Source: an uncultured Pelagibacteraceae bacterium
GTDB lineage: Bacteria; Pseudomonadota; Alphaproteobacteria; Pelagibacterales; Pelagibacteraceae
Assembly (NCBI GenBank): GCA_902594915.1
Contig: CACJOA010000001.1
Location: 62,001 to 126,000, forward strand
DNA length: 64,000 nucleotides
Direction: 5' to 3'
Both the position numbers and the translations under genes were made by a program. The notes beneath the pieces are model-generated. The model was not told the DNA's origin and did not search any database. It worked only from the letters and a program-made list of their open reading frames with translations. Below, in pieces: positions 25,806 to 34,744 of this stretch; position 1 is the first letter of the stretch; the number at the start of each line of letters is the position of its first letter.

Positions 25806-27112
25806 TTTATATTTTGAACCATTTTTTCTGGCATCCAAAGAGCAATTTCAGGGAATATAACTACTAATATTACCGCAACTACCATTAACAAAAATAATGG
25901 GAAAGCACTTTTAGCGATAAAACCCATGTCTTTATTTGCCATACCTTGTAGTACAAATAGATTAAATCCAACAGGTGGGGTTATCTGAGCCATTTCTACA
26001 ACGATTACTAAAAAAATTCCAAACCATATCATGTCAAATCCAGCTTGCCTTATCATTGGTTCAATTATTGCCATAGTGAGAACTACAGCTGAAATACCGT
26101 CTAAAAACATTCCTAAAATTATATAAAAAATCATTAGGACAAATATTAAAACATAAGGAGAAAGACTCATATTATTTATCCAGATTGCTAAATTCCTCGG
26201 CAAGCCAGTAAAGCCCATAGCCAGAGATAAAAATGTTGATCCAGCTAAAATAAAAGCAATCATACAAGAAGTTTTAGTGGCTCCAAGTAATGACTCCTTA
26301 AAATTCTTATAATTAAGACTTTTTTGAAAAAAAGAGAGTATCAATGCTCCAATAACACCTAGAGCAGCAGCCTCAGTTGCAGTTGCAATTCCAGCATAAA
26401 TAGATCCAATAACTCCTATAATTAAAAAAATAACAGGTAATAATTGTCTAGATCTTTTAAGTTTTTCGATGAAACTATACTCATCATCTAATTTAGGCAT
26501 TTCATTTTTATGGATTAAAGACCAAAAAATTACATATGACATAAATATAATAGCAATCATTATTCCTGGTATAATTCCGGCAATAAATAGTTTAGCAATA
26601 GACTCCTGAACTGTTACTCCATAAATAATTAAGATAATTGATGGTGGAATTAGAAGACCTAAAGTACCTGATCCAGCTAAAGTGCCAAGTAAAATTTTTT
26701 CTGGGTAATTTCTTTTACGCAGCTCAGGGATAGACATTTTACCGACTGTAGCAACCGTCGCTGCAGATGAACCTGAAATTGCCGCAAAAAGAGCACATCC
26801 TACCACGTTTACATGAACTAAACCGCCAGGTAGTTTTTGCATCCAAGGTGATAATCCTTTAAATAAGTTTTCAGACAGTTGGGTTCTAAACAGTATTTCT
26901 CCCATCCACACAAACAATGGTAAGGCTGTTAGTGTCCACGACGAAGAAGTTCCCCATATAGTAGTTGCCATAGCGTCACCAACTGGTCTTGAGGTAAAAA
27001 TCATCATACCTAATGCTGAAACACCAATCATGCTTATGGCTACCCAAATGCCAGAGCCAAGAAAAAATAGTAAGATGCTTATAAAAAAAATTATCAAAAA
27101 AATTTCAGTCAT
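25802..27112 (-). CDS. dctM: TRAP transporter large permease (DctM family)
   Basis: The 436-residue, about 12-helix transport subunit of a tripartite ATP-independent periplasmic transporter driven by a sodium or proton gradient. Family segments include FVWMGEILFRTQLSENLFKG, AISGSSAATVATVGKMSIPELRKR, GTLAGSGTLGLLIPPSIILIIYG, ATATEAAALGVIGAL, FLDGISAVVLTMAIIEPM and MAQITPPVGFNLFVLQGM. It overlaps the small-permease stop by eight bases. Together with DctQ and DctP it forms a complete system; the ligand is not evident. Confidence 0.95.
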   Translation of the reverse strand: MTEIFLIIFFISILLFFLGSGIWVAISMIGVSALGMMIFTSRPVGDAMATTIWGTSSSWTLTALPLFVWMGEILFRTQLSENLFKGLSPWMQKLPGGLVHVNVVGCALFAAISGSSAATVATVGKMSIPELRKRNYPEKILLGTLAGSGTLGLLIPPSIILIIYGVTVQESIAKLFIAGIIPGIMIAIIFMSYVIFWSLIHKNEMPKLDDEYSFIEKLKRSRQLLPVIFLIIGVIGSIYAGIATATEAAALGVIGALILSFFQKSLNYKNFKESLLGATKTSCMIAFILAGSTFLSLAMGFTGLPRNLAIWINNMSLSPYVLIFVLMIFYIILGMFLDGISAVVLTMAIIEPMIRQAGFDMIWFGIFLVIVVEMAQITPPVGFNLFVLQGMANKDMGFIAKSAFPLFLLMVVAVILVVIFPEIALWMPEKMVQNIN

Positions 27113-27593
27113 TTTTACAAATTATCTTTTTTATAAATTGATGTAATATACATACGAAAAATAAAGAAGATCCTAAAGCTACACTAGTCTGAGGAATCCA
27201 AATTAAGATCTCATCGGCTCCTTCACTGCGTTCTTTAAATTGAAATGAAATAATAAGCATCTTAATAAAATAAAAAGCTAAATATCCGGAAAAAAAACTT
27301 GTTATTAAAAAACACCAAATTTCCAAAAAATATCTATTTATACCTTTTGCTTTTTCTAAAAATAGAGTTATTCTGATATGACTCCCCTCAACAAAAGTAT
27401 AGGATAAAGCAAAAAAAGATGCGGATGCCATACAGTAACCTGAATATTCCGCTAATCCTCTTATATAAAAATTAAAAATTCTTGAACTTATTCCAATAAG
27501 AATAAAAATTGCTACCATTATTAAAAAAAAAGCAGCTATGAAACCAGAAATCTTATAGGTTTTATTTAAACTTTTATCTAATAAGTTTAACAT
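27105..27593 (-). CDS. dctQ: TRAP transporter small permease (DctQ family)
   Basis: A 162-residue, four-helix membrane subunit that pairs with DctM. It has the DctQ layout: an N-terminal helix (ISGFIAAFFLIMVAIFILIGISSR), FNFYIRGLAEYSGYCMASASFFALSYTFVEGSHIRI with the conserved Glu and His-Ile-Arg, and a last helix after ILIWIPQTSVALGSSLFF. It begins eight bases after a hairpin that separates it from dctP, and there is no obvious Shine-Dalgarno, so it is likely translated at a much lower level than the binding protein. Confidence 0.9.
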   Translation of the reverse strand: MLNLLDKSLNKTYKISGFIAAFFLIMVAIFILIGISSRIFNFYIRGLAEYSGYCMASASFFALSYTFVEGSHIRITLFLEKAKGINRYFLEIWCFLITSFFSGYLAFYFIKMLIISFQFKERSEGADEILIWIPQTSVALGSSLFFVCILHQFIKKIICKND

Positions 27594-27600
27594 GATAAGT

Positions 27601-27635
27601 AAAAGGCTATCTTAAATTAAGTAAGATAGCCTTTT
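27601..27635 (-). terminator. Attenuating hairpin between dctP and dctQ
   Basis: A perfect 14-bp stem, AAAAGGCTATCTTA with TAAGATAGCCTTTT, around a seven-base loop sits nine bases after the dctP stop and eight bases before the dctQ start. A partial terminator or mRNA 3'-end stabiliser here would give more binding protein than permease, a known pattern in binding-protein operons. The U-run is only four, partly within the stem. Confidence 0.7.
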
Positions 27636-27643
27636 ATAAAAGA

Positions 27644-28618
27644 TTAATATTTGAATGCTGATAATACAGATGCACCTCTTGAGCCAGCTTTAGATGTCCA
27701 TTCTTTTGCCATGGTCGCTCCAACTTTTTCAAAATGTGACCTTAGAGTAGAATTTACTTTACCGACAACCATACCTGCAGCAGCTAAAGCCTTCTTATCC
27801 GCAACATTTCCTTGTTTCGATAACTGCCAACCTTTTCTCTCAGCTAGAGCAGCTTCTTTCATTACAAGTTCCTGTGTTTCTTTATCTAGGCTATTCCAAG
27901 ACTTTTTATTTACAATTACCATATTTTTAGGAAACCAAGCAGCAATATCATAAAAATATTTCACACCATTTTCCCAAATCTTTTTATTTTTACCTGTTGT
28001 AGGAGACGTGATCATACTTTCAACTGCACCTGTTGAAAATGCTTGGCTTATTTCCGCAGCCTCTATTTTTGTAGGGGCCATACCTGTCAATTCTGCAATT
28101 CTAATTGTAGCAGAGTTGTAAGCTCTAAATTTTAAACCTTTTAAATCAGAAACAGAATTTATTTCTTTTTTGCTGTACAAACCTTGAGCTGGCCAAGGAA
28201 CTGCATATAAAAAAATAAGTCCTTTAGAATCTAAACTCTTAACAATTTCAGGTTTTGAAGCCTTATATAACTTCATCGCATCTGAATAAGATGTTGCAAG
28301 AAAGGGTTGTGAATCTACCTCAAGTAAAGGATCTTCTTTACCTAAGGCGGACATAAATCTTTCACCAATTTGAGCCTGTCCTGTTCTCACTGCTCTAAAT
28401 ATTTCTCCCCCTTTAAACAAAGATCCTCCTGGATGAGTGACAATAGTTAGTTTTCCACCACTCTTTTTTGAAACATTGTTAGCAAATTCAGTAGCGTTTG
28501 CAGAATGAAAGTTTCCAGCTCCATAAGCAAGCGCCATGTCCCATTTTTCTGCAATAGCAATATTAATTGACAAAATCAATGATGCTAAAACAGTGAATAA
28601 ATATTTTATTAATTTCAT
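27644..28618 (-). CDS. dctP: TRAP transporter substrate-binding protein (DctP family)
   Basis: A 324-residue periplasmic solute receptor. The signal peptide is MKLIKYLFTVLASLILSINIAIA. The mature part has WDMALAYGAGNFHSANATEFA, GGSLFKGGEIFRAVRTGQAQIG, LKGLKFRAYNSATIRIAELTGM with the conserved Arg that usually pairs with a ligand carboxylate, and EISQAFSTGAVESMITSPTTG. The start is fixed by GGAGG four bases before ATG, one of the strongest ribosome-binding sites in the window, as expected for an abundant receptor. Ligand probably an organic acid or amino-acid-like anion; the exact compound cannot be named. Confidence 0.93.
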   Translation of the reverse strand: MKLIKYLFTVLASLILSINIAIAEKWDMALAYGAGNFHSANATEFANNVSKKSGGKLTIVTHPGGSLFKGGEIFRAVRTGQAQIGERFMSALGKEDPLLEVDSQPFLATSYSDAMKLYKASKPEIVKSLDSKGLIFLYAVPWPAQGLYSKKEINSVSDLKGLKFRAYNSATIRIAELTGMAPTKIEAAEISQAFSTGAVESMITSPTTGKNKKIWENGVKYFYDIAAWFPKNMVIVNKKSWNSLDKETQELVMKEAALAERKGWQLSKQGNVADKKALAAAGMVVGKVNSTLRSHFEKVGATMAKEWTSKAGSRGASVLSAFKY

Positions 28619-28730
28619 TAATCCTCCATTTTTTTTTAAATCATTTCATTATGTATTCTAATTTTAATCAATAAAAAAATTTACTACTTTTAATTGAATT
28701 ATCTATTTTTTTAATTAAAATATTATTATT

Positions 28731-29342
28731 TTGTTAGAAGAAACACTCATATTAGTTCAAATTATATTTATTGATATAATTCTTGCTGCTGACAACGCTA
28801 TAATCATAGGTCTGATTGCTGCAAATTTTGTACCAAAAAATAGAAGACAGATAATTCTTTGGGGCGTTGCTGGAGCTCTAGTGTTTAAAATAATCTTTGC
28901 CTTATTTGCTACTTATTTATTTAAGTTTTATTTCATAAAGATTATAGGAGGGTTATTATTAATCTGGATTGTTAATGACTTAAGAAAAGATTTATTTGAA
29001 ATAAAAAAAATTAAGTCACCTACAAAAAAATCAAAAGAACCTTCTTTTATAAGAAGTATATACAAAGTTCTTTTTGCAGATATTACTATAAGTTTTGATA
29101 ATGTAATTGGTGTTGTTGGTGCATCAAAGGGACATTTTGGTTTTATGATATTTGGTTTAGTACTATCTGTAATTCTAACTGGAGCACTTGCGACAGTATT
29201 GGCAAATTATATTCAAAAACACCTTTGGATCGCTTATATTGGTTTAGGTTTTATTCTATTGGTAGCCATTCAATTAGTAATTGGAGGTTTGGTAGACCTG
29301 GATATCTTGTCAATAAATGAAAACTTTAAAAAATATTTTTAA
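28731..29342 (+). CDS. TerC-family membrane protein
   Basis: A 203-residue, six- to seven-helix membrane protein of the TerC/YjbE group, linked in other bacteria to manganese export or metallation of exported proteins. The repeated acidic motifs are LAADNAIIIGLIAANF in the first half and ADITISFDNVIGVVGASKGH in the second. TTG 28731 begins the ORF, directly ahead of LVQIIFIDIILAADN, where the family starts. A Lys-rich cytoplasmic loop (KKIKSPTKKSKEPSF) separates the halves. Its stop shares TTAA with the panB stop. Confidence 0.88.
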   Translation: MLEETLILVQIIFIDIILAADNAIIIGLIAANFVPKNRRQIILWGVAGALVFKIIFALFATYLFKFYFIKIIGGLLLIWIVNDLRKDLFEIKKIKSPTKKSKEPSFIRSIYKVLFADITISFDNVIGVVGASKGHFGFMIFGLVLSVILTGALATVLANYIQKHLWIAYIGLGFILLVAIQLVIGGLVDLDILSINENFKKYF

Positions 29343-30115
29343 TAAGAATATTTTTTTGTTGGATACTTTTGTGATTTAACTTCTTTTTTAAACCTTAGAA
29401 CTGAAGAATTAATTATTTTTTTTATATTAACATATTTTTTTACAAATCTAATCTTTGCATTGGTCAAACCTAATATATCATCCGTAACCAAGACTTGACC
29501 ATCACAATAAACAGAGGCTCCAATTCCAATAGTTGGTATTTTTATAGAACTAGAAATTTCTTTTGAGATATTGCCATATATGCACTCTAAAACTATTCCA
29601 AAAGCACCACTCTTCTCTAACGCTTTTGCATCTTTAAATAATCTGTTTTTTTCTTTTTCAGATTTTCCAACTGATTTGAATTTTCCTTTCATGGTTTGAG
29701 GAGTAACTCCAATATGACCTAAAACTGGAATCTTATTTTTCACCAAATGATTAACTATATTTTTAACTCTTGTTCCCCCTTCTATCTTAACTGCATCACA
29801 TTTAGTTTCTTTAATTGCTCTCTTTGAATTTTTTAAAGCTTCTTTTTTATTTCTGTATGTGTTGTATGGAAGATCAATTACTAAAAGGCTTTTTTTAACT
29901 CCCATTCTAACACTTTTTGTATGATCTAACATCATTCTAAGATCTACTTTTCTAGTAGTATCAAAATTATAAAGTACTGAGCCCAGTGAATCTCCAACCA
30001 AGACTATATCCACATGCTTATCTAATATCTCAGCTATATTTTTTGAATAAGCAGTAAGACAAACAATCTTTGATTTATTTTTTTTTTTAATAATTTTTTT
30101 TATTTTATTAATCAT
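29339..30115 (-). CDS. panB: 3-methyl-2-oxobutanoate hydroxymethyltransferase
   Basis: First committed step of pantothenate synthesis: transfers a hydroxymethyl group from methylene-tetrahydrofolate to 2-oxoisovalerate, giving ketopantoate. The 258 residues contain VCLTAYSKNIAEILDKHVDIVLVGDSLG, MMLDHTKSVRMGVKKSLLVIDLP, AVKIEGGTRVKNIV, PVLGHIGVTPQTM, FGIVLECI and IPTIGIGASVYCDGQVLVTDDILG. These carry the metal-binding Asp residues and catalytic Glu. It starts at TAATG with the guaA stop. It draws on the same one-carbon folate that GcvT produces. panC is not in the window. Confidence 0.95.
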   Translation of the reverse strand: MINKIKKIIKKKNKSKIVCLTAYSKNIAEILDKHVDIVLVGDSLGSVLYNFDTTRKVDLRMMLDHTKSVRMGVKKSLLVIDLPYNTYRNKKEALKNSKRAIKETKCDAVKIEGGTRVKNIVNHLVKNKIPVLGHIGVTPQTMKGKFKSVGKSEKEKNRLFKDAKALEKSGAFGIVLECIYGNISKEISSSIKIPTIGIGASVYCDGQVLVTDDILGLTNAKIRFVKKYVNIKKIINSSVLRFKKEVKSQKYPTKKYSY

Positions 30116-31677
30116 TATTCTAGTTCTATTGTACTTGGCGGTTTTGATGTTATATCGTAAACTACCCTATTGATACCTTTTATATTATTAATTATCTTAT
30201 TTGAGACAAACTGCATAAAACTTTTAGAAAAATTATAAGTATCAGCCGTCATTCCATCCTCTGATGTTATTGCTCTTAATAAACATATATATTCATAAGT
30301 TCTATTATCACCCATTACACCAACAGTTTTTACTGGAAGTAAAGCAGCATATGCTTGCCATATCTTAGCGTATAGATTTTGTTCCTTTAGTGTATTAATA
30401 AAAATATAATCAGCATCTTTCAAAATTTTTATTTTATCTTTTGTTATTTCCCCAGGCATCCTTATTGCTAAACCTGGTCCTGGGAAAGGGTGTCTTAACA
30501 CGATTTCCTTTGATAATTTAAGTTCTAATCCTAGTTTTCTTACCTCATCTTTAAATAGTAATCTTAAAGGTTCTATCAACTTTAATTTCATCTTTTTTGG
30601 TAGACCACCAACATTATGATGAGATTTTATTTTTGAAGTTTGACTTCCAGTAACTGACTTGCTCTCAATTAAATCTGGATAAAGAGTTCCTTGAGCTAAG
30701 TATTTTACGTTTTTTATCTTTTTAGCGTAGTTTTCAAAAATTTTAATAAATAAATTTCCTATTATCTTTCTTTTTTTTTCTGGGTCTGAAATTCTTTTAA
30801 GTTTATTTAGAAATAAATTTTTCGCATCCACATAAATTATATTGATTTTAAATTTTTCTTTAAATGTTTTAATAACCTGTTTTTCCTCATTTTTTCTTAA
30901 TAGACCATTATTGACAAAAACACAGGTTAGTTGGTTGCCAATCGCATTATGCAATAATTTTGCAACAACACTACTATCAACACCTCCAGATAATGCACAA
31001 ATTACTTTTGAATTTCCAACTTCATTTTTTATATTTCTAATTAGCAGTTTTTTCTGATTTTTTGATAACCAGTTTTTCTTCATCTCACATATAGAAAAAA
31101 CAAAATTTTTTAAAATTATTTTCCCTTTTTTGGTGTGGGTTACCTCTGGATGAAATTGAATTCCATAAAAGTTTTTTGATAAATTTTCTACAATAGAAAA
31201 TTTAGATGTTTCAGTTTTTGCAATAACTTTAAATCCTTTAGCTAACTTTGTTACCTCATCAGCATGACTCATCCAGACATTATTTGATCCATCTTTATTA
31301 AAAAAGTTTTTGGTTAACTTACTTTTATTTAATCTTCTCAATTTTGCTAAACCAAATTCTCTATTTTTAGCTTTTTTGACCTTTCCACCTAATTCTTTTG
31401 ATATGACTTGATGACCAAAACAAATTCCTAAAATTGGTTTTTTCCATTTAAAAATTTTATTGTTAAACTTTACTTTTTTTGATTGATAAACATTTAAAGG
31501 TCCGCCTGATAAAATTATTCCTTTAATTTGTGAGTTTTCAAATTTTGAATTTAATTTTTTGTGACTAATGATCTCCGAAAAAACTCCTAATTCTCTTATC
31601 CTTCTTGCTATAAGTTGTGTAAACTGAGATCCAAAATCTATTATTAAGATTTTGTTTAAGTTTTGATCAAGACTCAT
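30115..31677 (-). CDS. guaA: GMP synthase (glutamine-hydrolysing)
   Basis: Converts XMP to GMP using glutamine and ATP. Three domains are in the usual order in 520 residues: the class I glutamine amidotransferase ([20 protein letters not shown]; catalytic Cys in GICFGHQ; His-Glu in [11 protein letters not shown]), the ATP pyrophosphatase ([17 protein letters not shown]) and the C-terminal dimerisation domain ([19 protein letters not shown] ... [14 protein letters not shown]). It overlaps the TPR gene upstream by 11 bases and, with guaB two genes upstream, forms a guanine-nucleotide unit in the minus-strand run. Confidence 0.97.
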   Translation of the reverse strand: MSLDQNLNKILIIDFGSQFTQLIARRIRELGVFSEIISHKKLNSKFENSQIKGIILSGGPLNVYQSKKVKFNNKIFKWKKPILGICFGHQVISKELGGKVKKAKNREFGLAKLRRLNKSKLTKNFFNKDGSNNVWMSHADEVTKLAKGFKVIAKTETSKFSIVENLSKNFYGIQFHPEVTHTKKGKIILKNFVFSICEMKKNWLSKNQKKLLIRNIKNEVGNSKVICALSGGVDSSVVAKLLHNAIGNQLTCVFVNNGLLRKNEEKQVIKTFKEKFKINIIYVDAKNLFLNKLKRISDPEKKRKIIGNLFIKIFENYAKKIKNVKYLAQGTLYPDLIESKSVTGSQTSKIKSHHNVGGLPKKMKLKLIEPLRLLFKDEVRKLGLELKLSKEIVLRHPFPGPGLAIRMPGEITKDKIKILKDADYIFINTLKEQNLYAKIWQAYAALLPVKTVGVMGDNRTYEYICLLRAITSEDGMTADTYNFSKSFMQFVSNKIINNIKGINRVVYDITSKPPSTIELE

Positions 31678-32107
31678 TATTAATTGGTTCTAAATTTGAA
31701 AGCTTTTCTAAGATATCTTTGTTTTCATCACACAATTTTTTACATACCTTTTCAAAAGTTTTTGATAATTTTTTTACTTTAGAATAATTTGATTTTTCTA
31801 AAGCTATTTTGATAGACATTAAAATTGCTTCTTCATTATCTGGCTCGATTAATAAAGTTGTCTCTAGGTTTTTTTCTTCATTAATTTGATCCTCTTCTAT
31901 ATTATAAATTTTAGCTAAATATAAATAAGAATTTGAGTCTTTTGGATTAAAAACAATACTTCTTTCAAACATAAATCGCGCGTCTTCATACTTTTTATTT
32001 TTGTAAAACTCTAAACCCTTATTAAAGAAATTTTCACTTGCTAATGCATTACTAAAAATTATTTTTATAAAAAAAAAGAGGAATAAAAATTTTTTAAGTT
32101 TATTCAT
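31667..32107 (-). CDS. Small exported TPR protein between guaB and guaA
   Basis: A 146-residue protein with an N-terminal hydrophobic signal sequence ([18 protein letters not shown]) and two or three TPR repeats, including [29 protein letters not shown] and [29 protein letters not shown]. No catalytic motif is visible. It starts at TAATG with the guaB stop and overlaps guaA, so it is fixed inside the guaB-guaA operon, although an envelope TPR protein has no evident link to purine synthesis. Confidence 0.75.
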   Translation of the reverse strand: MNKLKKFLFLFFFIKIIFSNALASENFFNKGLEFYKNKKYEDARFMFERSIVFNPKDSNSYLYLAKIYNIEEDQINEEKNLETTLLIEPDNEEAILMSIKIALEKSNYSKVKKLSKTFEKVCKKLCDENKDILEKLSNLEPINNES

Positions 32108-33183
32108 TAATATTTACTTTCATTTTTAATTATATCTACATTATGAACCATGCTCTCATAAAATCCAGCTTTTGTAATTTTTACAAATTTAGGTTGATGC
32201 CTTAGATATTTTATTTGAGATGAGCCAAGATATCCCATGGATGATCTTAGACCACCGATTAATTTAAAGATTATATCTTTCACATTACCCTTGTATTTTG
32301 AAAAACCTTCTACACCTTCAGGAACATATTTTGAATTGTCTTTTTGTTTAGATTGAAAATACCTATCTGCTGAACCTTTATTCATTGCCCCTACAGATCC
32401 CATTCCTCTAAAGCTTTTGAATAATTTACCATTTCTTTTTATTAATTTACCAGGTGTTTCATCGGTACCAGCAAATAGAGATCCTATCATCACAGCATCA
32501 GCTCCAGCAGCAAAAGCCTTTGCAAGATCACCAGAATACTTAATACCACCATCTGAAATAATTTTAACTTTTTTATTTTTTATACCATTTCTGACATTAA
32601 GAATTGCACTTAATTGAGGAACTCCAATACCGGCTACTAATCGCGTTGTACAAATTGAACCTGGTCCTATTCCCACTTTAATCACATCTACTCCCAATTT
32701 AAGTAAAAATTTTGCAGCCTCTGGTGTTGCAATATTACCAGCACACAAAGCGGTATTCTGATTTTTATTTTTTTTAATAAACTTTATTATTTCTGAAACT
32801 TTTTTAGTATGTCCATGCGCTGTATCTACAACTATCATATCAATTTTTTCTTTTAAAATAGCTTCAGCTCTTTTAAATTCACTAGGTCCTGCTCCTACTG
32901 CAGCACCAACTAACAATTTTTTTTCTTTTACTTTTCTAATTTCTGAAATTTGTTTTTTAATTTCTAAATTTCTATGAATAATTCCTAATCCACCAGTTTT
33001 TGCTATTGCGATAGCCATTTTACTTTCTGTGACAGTATCCATTGCTGAAGAAAGAAGAGGAATATTTAATTTTAATGTTTTTGTTAATTTAATACTAGTA
33101 TCTACCTCAGAAGGCAATATTTCTGAGTATTTCGGAACTAACGTTACATCATCAAAGGTGAGTGCTTCTTTTATAGGAACCAT
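32107..33183 (-). CDS. guaB: IMP dehydrogenase lacking the CBS/Bateman domain
   Basis: Oxidises IMP to XMP with NAD+, the first step to GMP. At 358 residues it is about 125 shorter than usual IMPDH. The catalytic barrel is complete: [47 protein letters not shown], the Cys loop [11 protein letters not shown] (Cys178), and the flap [18 protein letters not shown] with [11 protein letters not shown]. The CBS pair normally inserted after GIIHRN...EI is missing; [14 protein letters not shown] joins the two parts directly. The flap and NKGS-DRYFQ separate it from GMP reductase, which is of similar length. Loss of the nucleotide-sensing module implies no allosteric control. Confidence 0.93.
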   Translation of the reverse strand: MVPIKEALTFDDVTLVPKYSEILPSEVDTSIKLTKTLKLNIPLLSSAMDTVTESKMAIAIAKTGGLGIIHRNLEIKKQISEIRKVKEKKLLVGAAVGAGPSEFKRAEAILKEKIDMIVVDTAHGHTKKVSEIIKFIKKNKNQNTALCAGNIATPEAAKFLLKLGVDVIKVGIGPGSICTTRLVAGIGVPQLSAILNVRNGIKNKKVKIISDGGIKYSGDLAKAFAAGADAVMIGSLFAGTDETPGKLIKRNGKLFKSFRGMGSVGAMNKGSADRYFQSKQKDNSKYVPEGVEGFSKYKGNVKDIIFKLIGGLRSSMGYLGSSQIKYLRHQPKFVKITKAGFYESMVHNVDIIKNESKY

Positions 33184-33220
33184 AATCTTTTATATACGAT
33201 TCCTTTAAAATTTAAAGAAA

Positions 33221-33832
33221 CTATCTAAGTTTTTTGCAAATTATAAAACTTTCTTTAGAATCTTTTCTACTAGACTTTGGTTTAAAAACCTTTACTTCTT
33301 TAAAAATCTCTTTTCCGAGTGCGACAATTTCATTAAACGTACTTCCCATAAATATTTTTGATACAAAAACTCCATTTTTTGACAAAACATCCTTAGAAAA
33401 AATCATAGCTTCCTTACATAGCTCACCCGTTTGAATAGAATCTACATTTTTTATTCCAGTTGTATTGACTGCCATATCAGAAATTACAATATCTAAACAA
33501 GTGTTTATATGTTTTTTTATTAAATCCTTAACACTCATCTCTGTAAAATCTCCTTTAATTTGAGTAGTATTCTTTATTTTTTCCATTTCTTTAAGATCAA
33601 CAGAGATTATTTTTCCATTTCTTACAACTTTTGCGGCATATTGAGACCAACTTCCAGGAGCTGCCCCAATGTCTATTATACTTTTTCCATTTTTAAAGAT
33701 CTTAAATTTCTCATCAATTTCAATTAACTTATAAACAGATCTTGCTCTATAACCATCTACTTTGGATTGACGTACATAAGTATCCCGTCTCTGTTTATTA
33801 ACCCAATTTTTTGAAATTTTATTTTTTTTCAA
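33221..33832 (-). CDS. rlmE: 23S rRNA 2'-O-ribose methyltransferase RlmE (FtsJ/RrmJ)
   Basis: Methylates the 2'-O of a uridine in the A loop of 23S rRNA. The 203 residues match the family: RDTYVRQSKVDGYRARSVYKLIEID at the N-terminus with the first catalytic Lys, the SAM loop SIIDIGAAPGSWSQYA, DIVISDMAVNTTG with catalytic Asp, FVSKIFMGS with Lys, and SRKDSKESFIICKKLR with Lys and Glu. It lies 37 bases upstream of guaB in the same direction and one base after the next upstream gene's stop. Confidence 0.95.
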   Translation of the reverse strand: MKKNKISKNWVNKQRRDTYVRQSKVDGYRARSVYKLIEIDEKFKIFKNGKSIIDIGAAPGSWSQYAAKVVRNGKIISVDLKEMEKIKNTTQIKGDFTEMSVKDLIKKHINTCLDIVISDMAVNTTGIKNVDSIQTGELCKEAMIFSKDVLSKNGVFVSKIFMGSTFNEIVALGKEIFKEVKVFKPKSSRKDSKESFIICKKLR

Positions 33833-34744
33833 TTAAGTATTATATCTTAAACTTTTTGTAATTTTTTTATTATCTAAGGTTTGAATTTCAATCTTTATAC
33901 TTTTATCAACTCTCATATCTTTTCCATCTTTCCAAATACCTGCAGCAAGATGCATAATTCCTATTTTATAATTTGGTAAATATGGCTCAACAAATGTTTG
34001 ATTAAGTTCATCAAACTTTGGCAATAAATTACTTGTTAACCAATTGCAGTTTAACGGTAAAAATTCAGTTTCTAAATCATCAATATATACCGATATATTA
34101 ATCGCCAATCCCTCAGATCCAAAAATATTACCTGCTTTTAAAGTTTTAGATAAATTATTTTGCCAAATTTCCCATGCCCTAGAGTTCTTTTCCAAAGAAA
34201 ATACTCCAATATTTATATGTGGTGCAAAAGCAAGTTTTCTAGCTTTTGCATAACCAATATTTGATTTAATTGCATGTTTAAAATTTTGAGACTTTATAAT
34301 AGCTATTTTACCAAACAACCAATTTACTTTTGAGGTTATTTTATATCCGGGGCCTATTGTTTGAGTAATTCCGAGTTTTCCACCTTCACTAGCCTTAAAA
34401 TATAGCTCCACACTATTCCAGTCATTTACCCATGCATCACAGTCTATCCAAAGGTATTTTTCATAACTTGGAAAATATTTTGGTAAAAAAGCCCTAGAGA
34501 CCTGACTTTTTAGCCATTCTTTGCCTTTTACTTTAAATTCAGGAACTTCAATGTCCCATTCAGCAGATTCAATTTTATCAACTTTTTTTAATAATATCTC
34601 TTTTTGATCGTGAGTTAATCCTGCATCTAAAATACAAATTGCAATATTTTCGCTCTCTTTAAATCTTTTTATTGAATCAATTAGTTCCTCTAGAAGTGGA
34701 AAATAATTACTATCAGCTAATGAGACAATTGCATTTTTTTTCAT
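33833..34744 (-). CDS. Putative GT-A (GT8-like) glycosyltransferase
   Basis: A 303-residue cytoplasmic protein without membrane helices. The N-terminus AIVSLADSNYFPLLEELIDSI resembles the start of GT8-type enzymes. A DXD-like metal site is visible in YLWIDCDAWV (Asp101/Asp103), and a late His in IGIMHLAAGIWKDG could be the third metal ligand. Donor and acceptor are unknown; a sugar transfer to a lipid or surface polysaccharide is plausible because pssA and psd follow upstream. It begins at TAATG with the pssA stop, so it is embedded in the phospholipid operon. Confidence 0.65.
   Translation of the reverse strand: MKKNAIVSLADSNYFPLLEELIDSIKRFKESENIAICILDAGLTHDQKEILLKKVDKIESAEWDIEVPEFKVKGKEWLKSQVSRAFLPKYFPSYEKYLWIDCDAWVNDWNSVELYFKASEGGKLGITQTIGPGYKITSKVNWLFGKIAIIKSQNFKHAIKSNIGYAKARKLAFAPHINIGVFSLEKNSRAWEIWQNNLSKTLKAGNIFGSEGLAINISVYIDDLETEFLPLNCNWLTSNLLPKFDELNQTFVEPYLPNYKIGIMHLAAGIWKDGKDMRVDKSIKIEIQTLDNKKITKSLRYNT

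Noticed and set aside
30842-31057. Plus-strand 71-residue ORF inside guaA
   Set aside because: Lies wholly within a well-supported coding region in an antisense frame with no independent evidence.
32107-33183. guaB read as GMP reductase because of its length
   Set aside because: The flap [16 protein letters not shown] and the PEGVEG segment are IMPDH-specific; only the CBS insertion is lacking.
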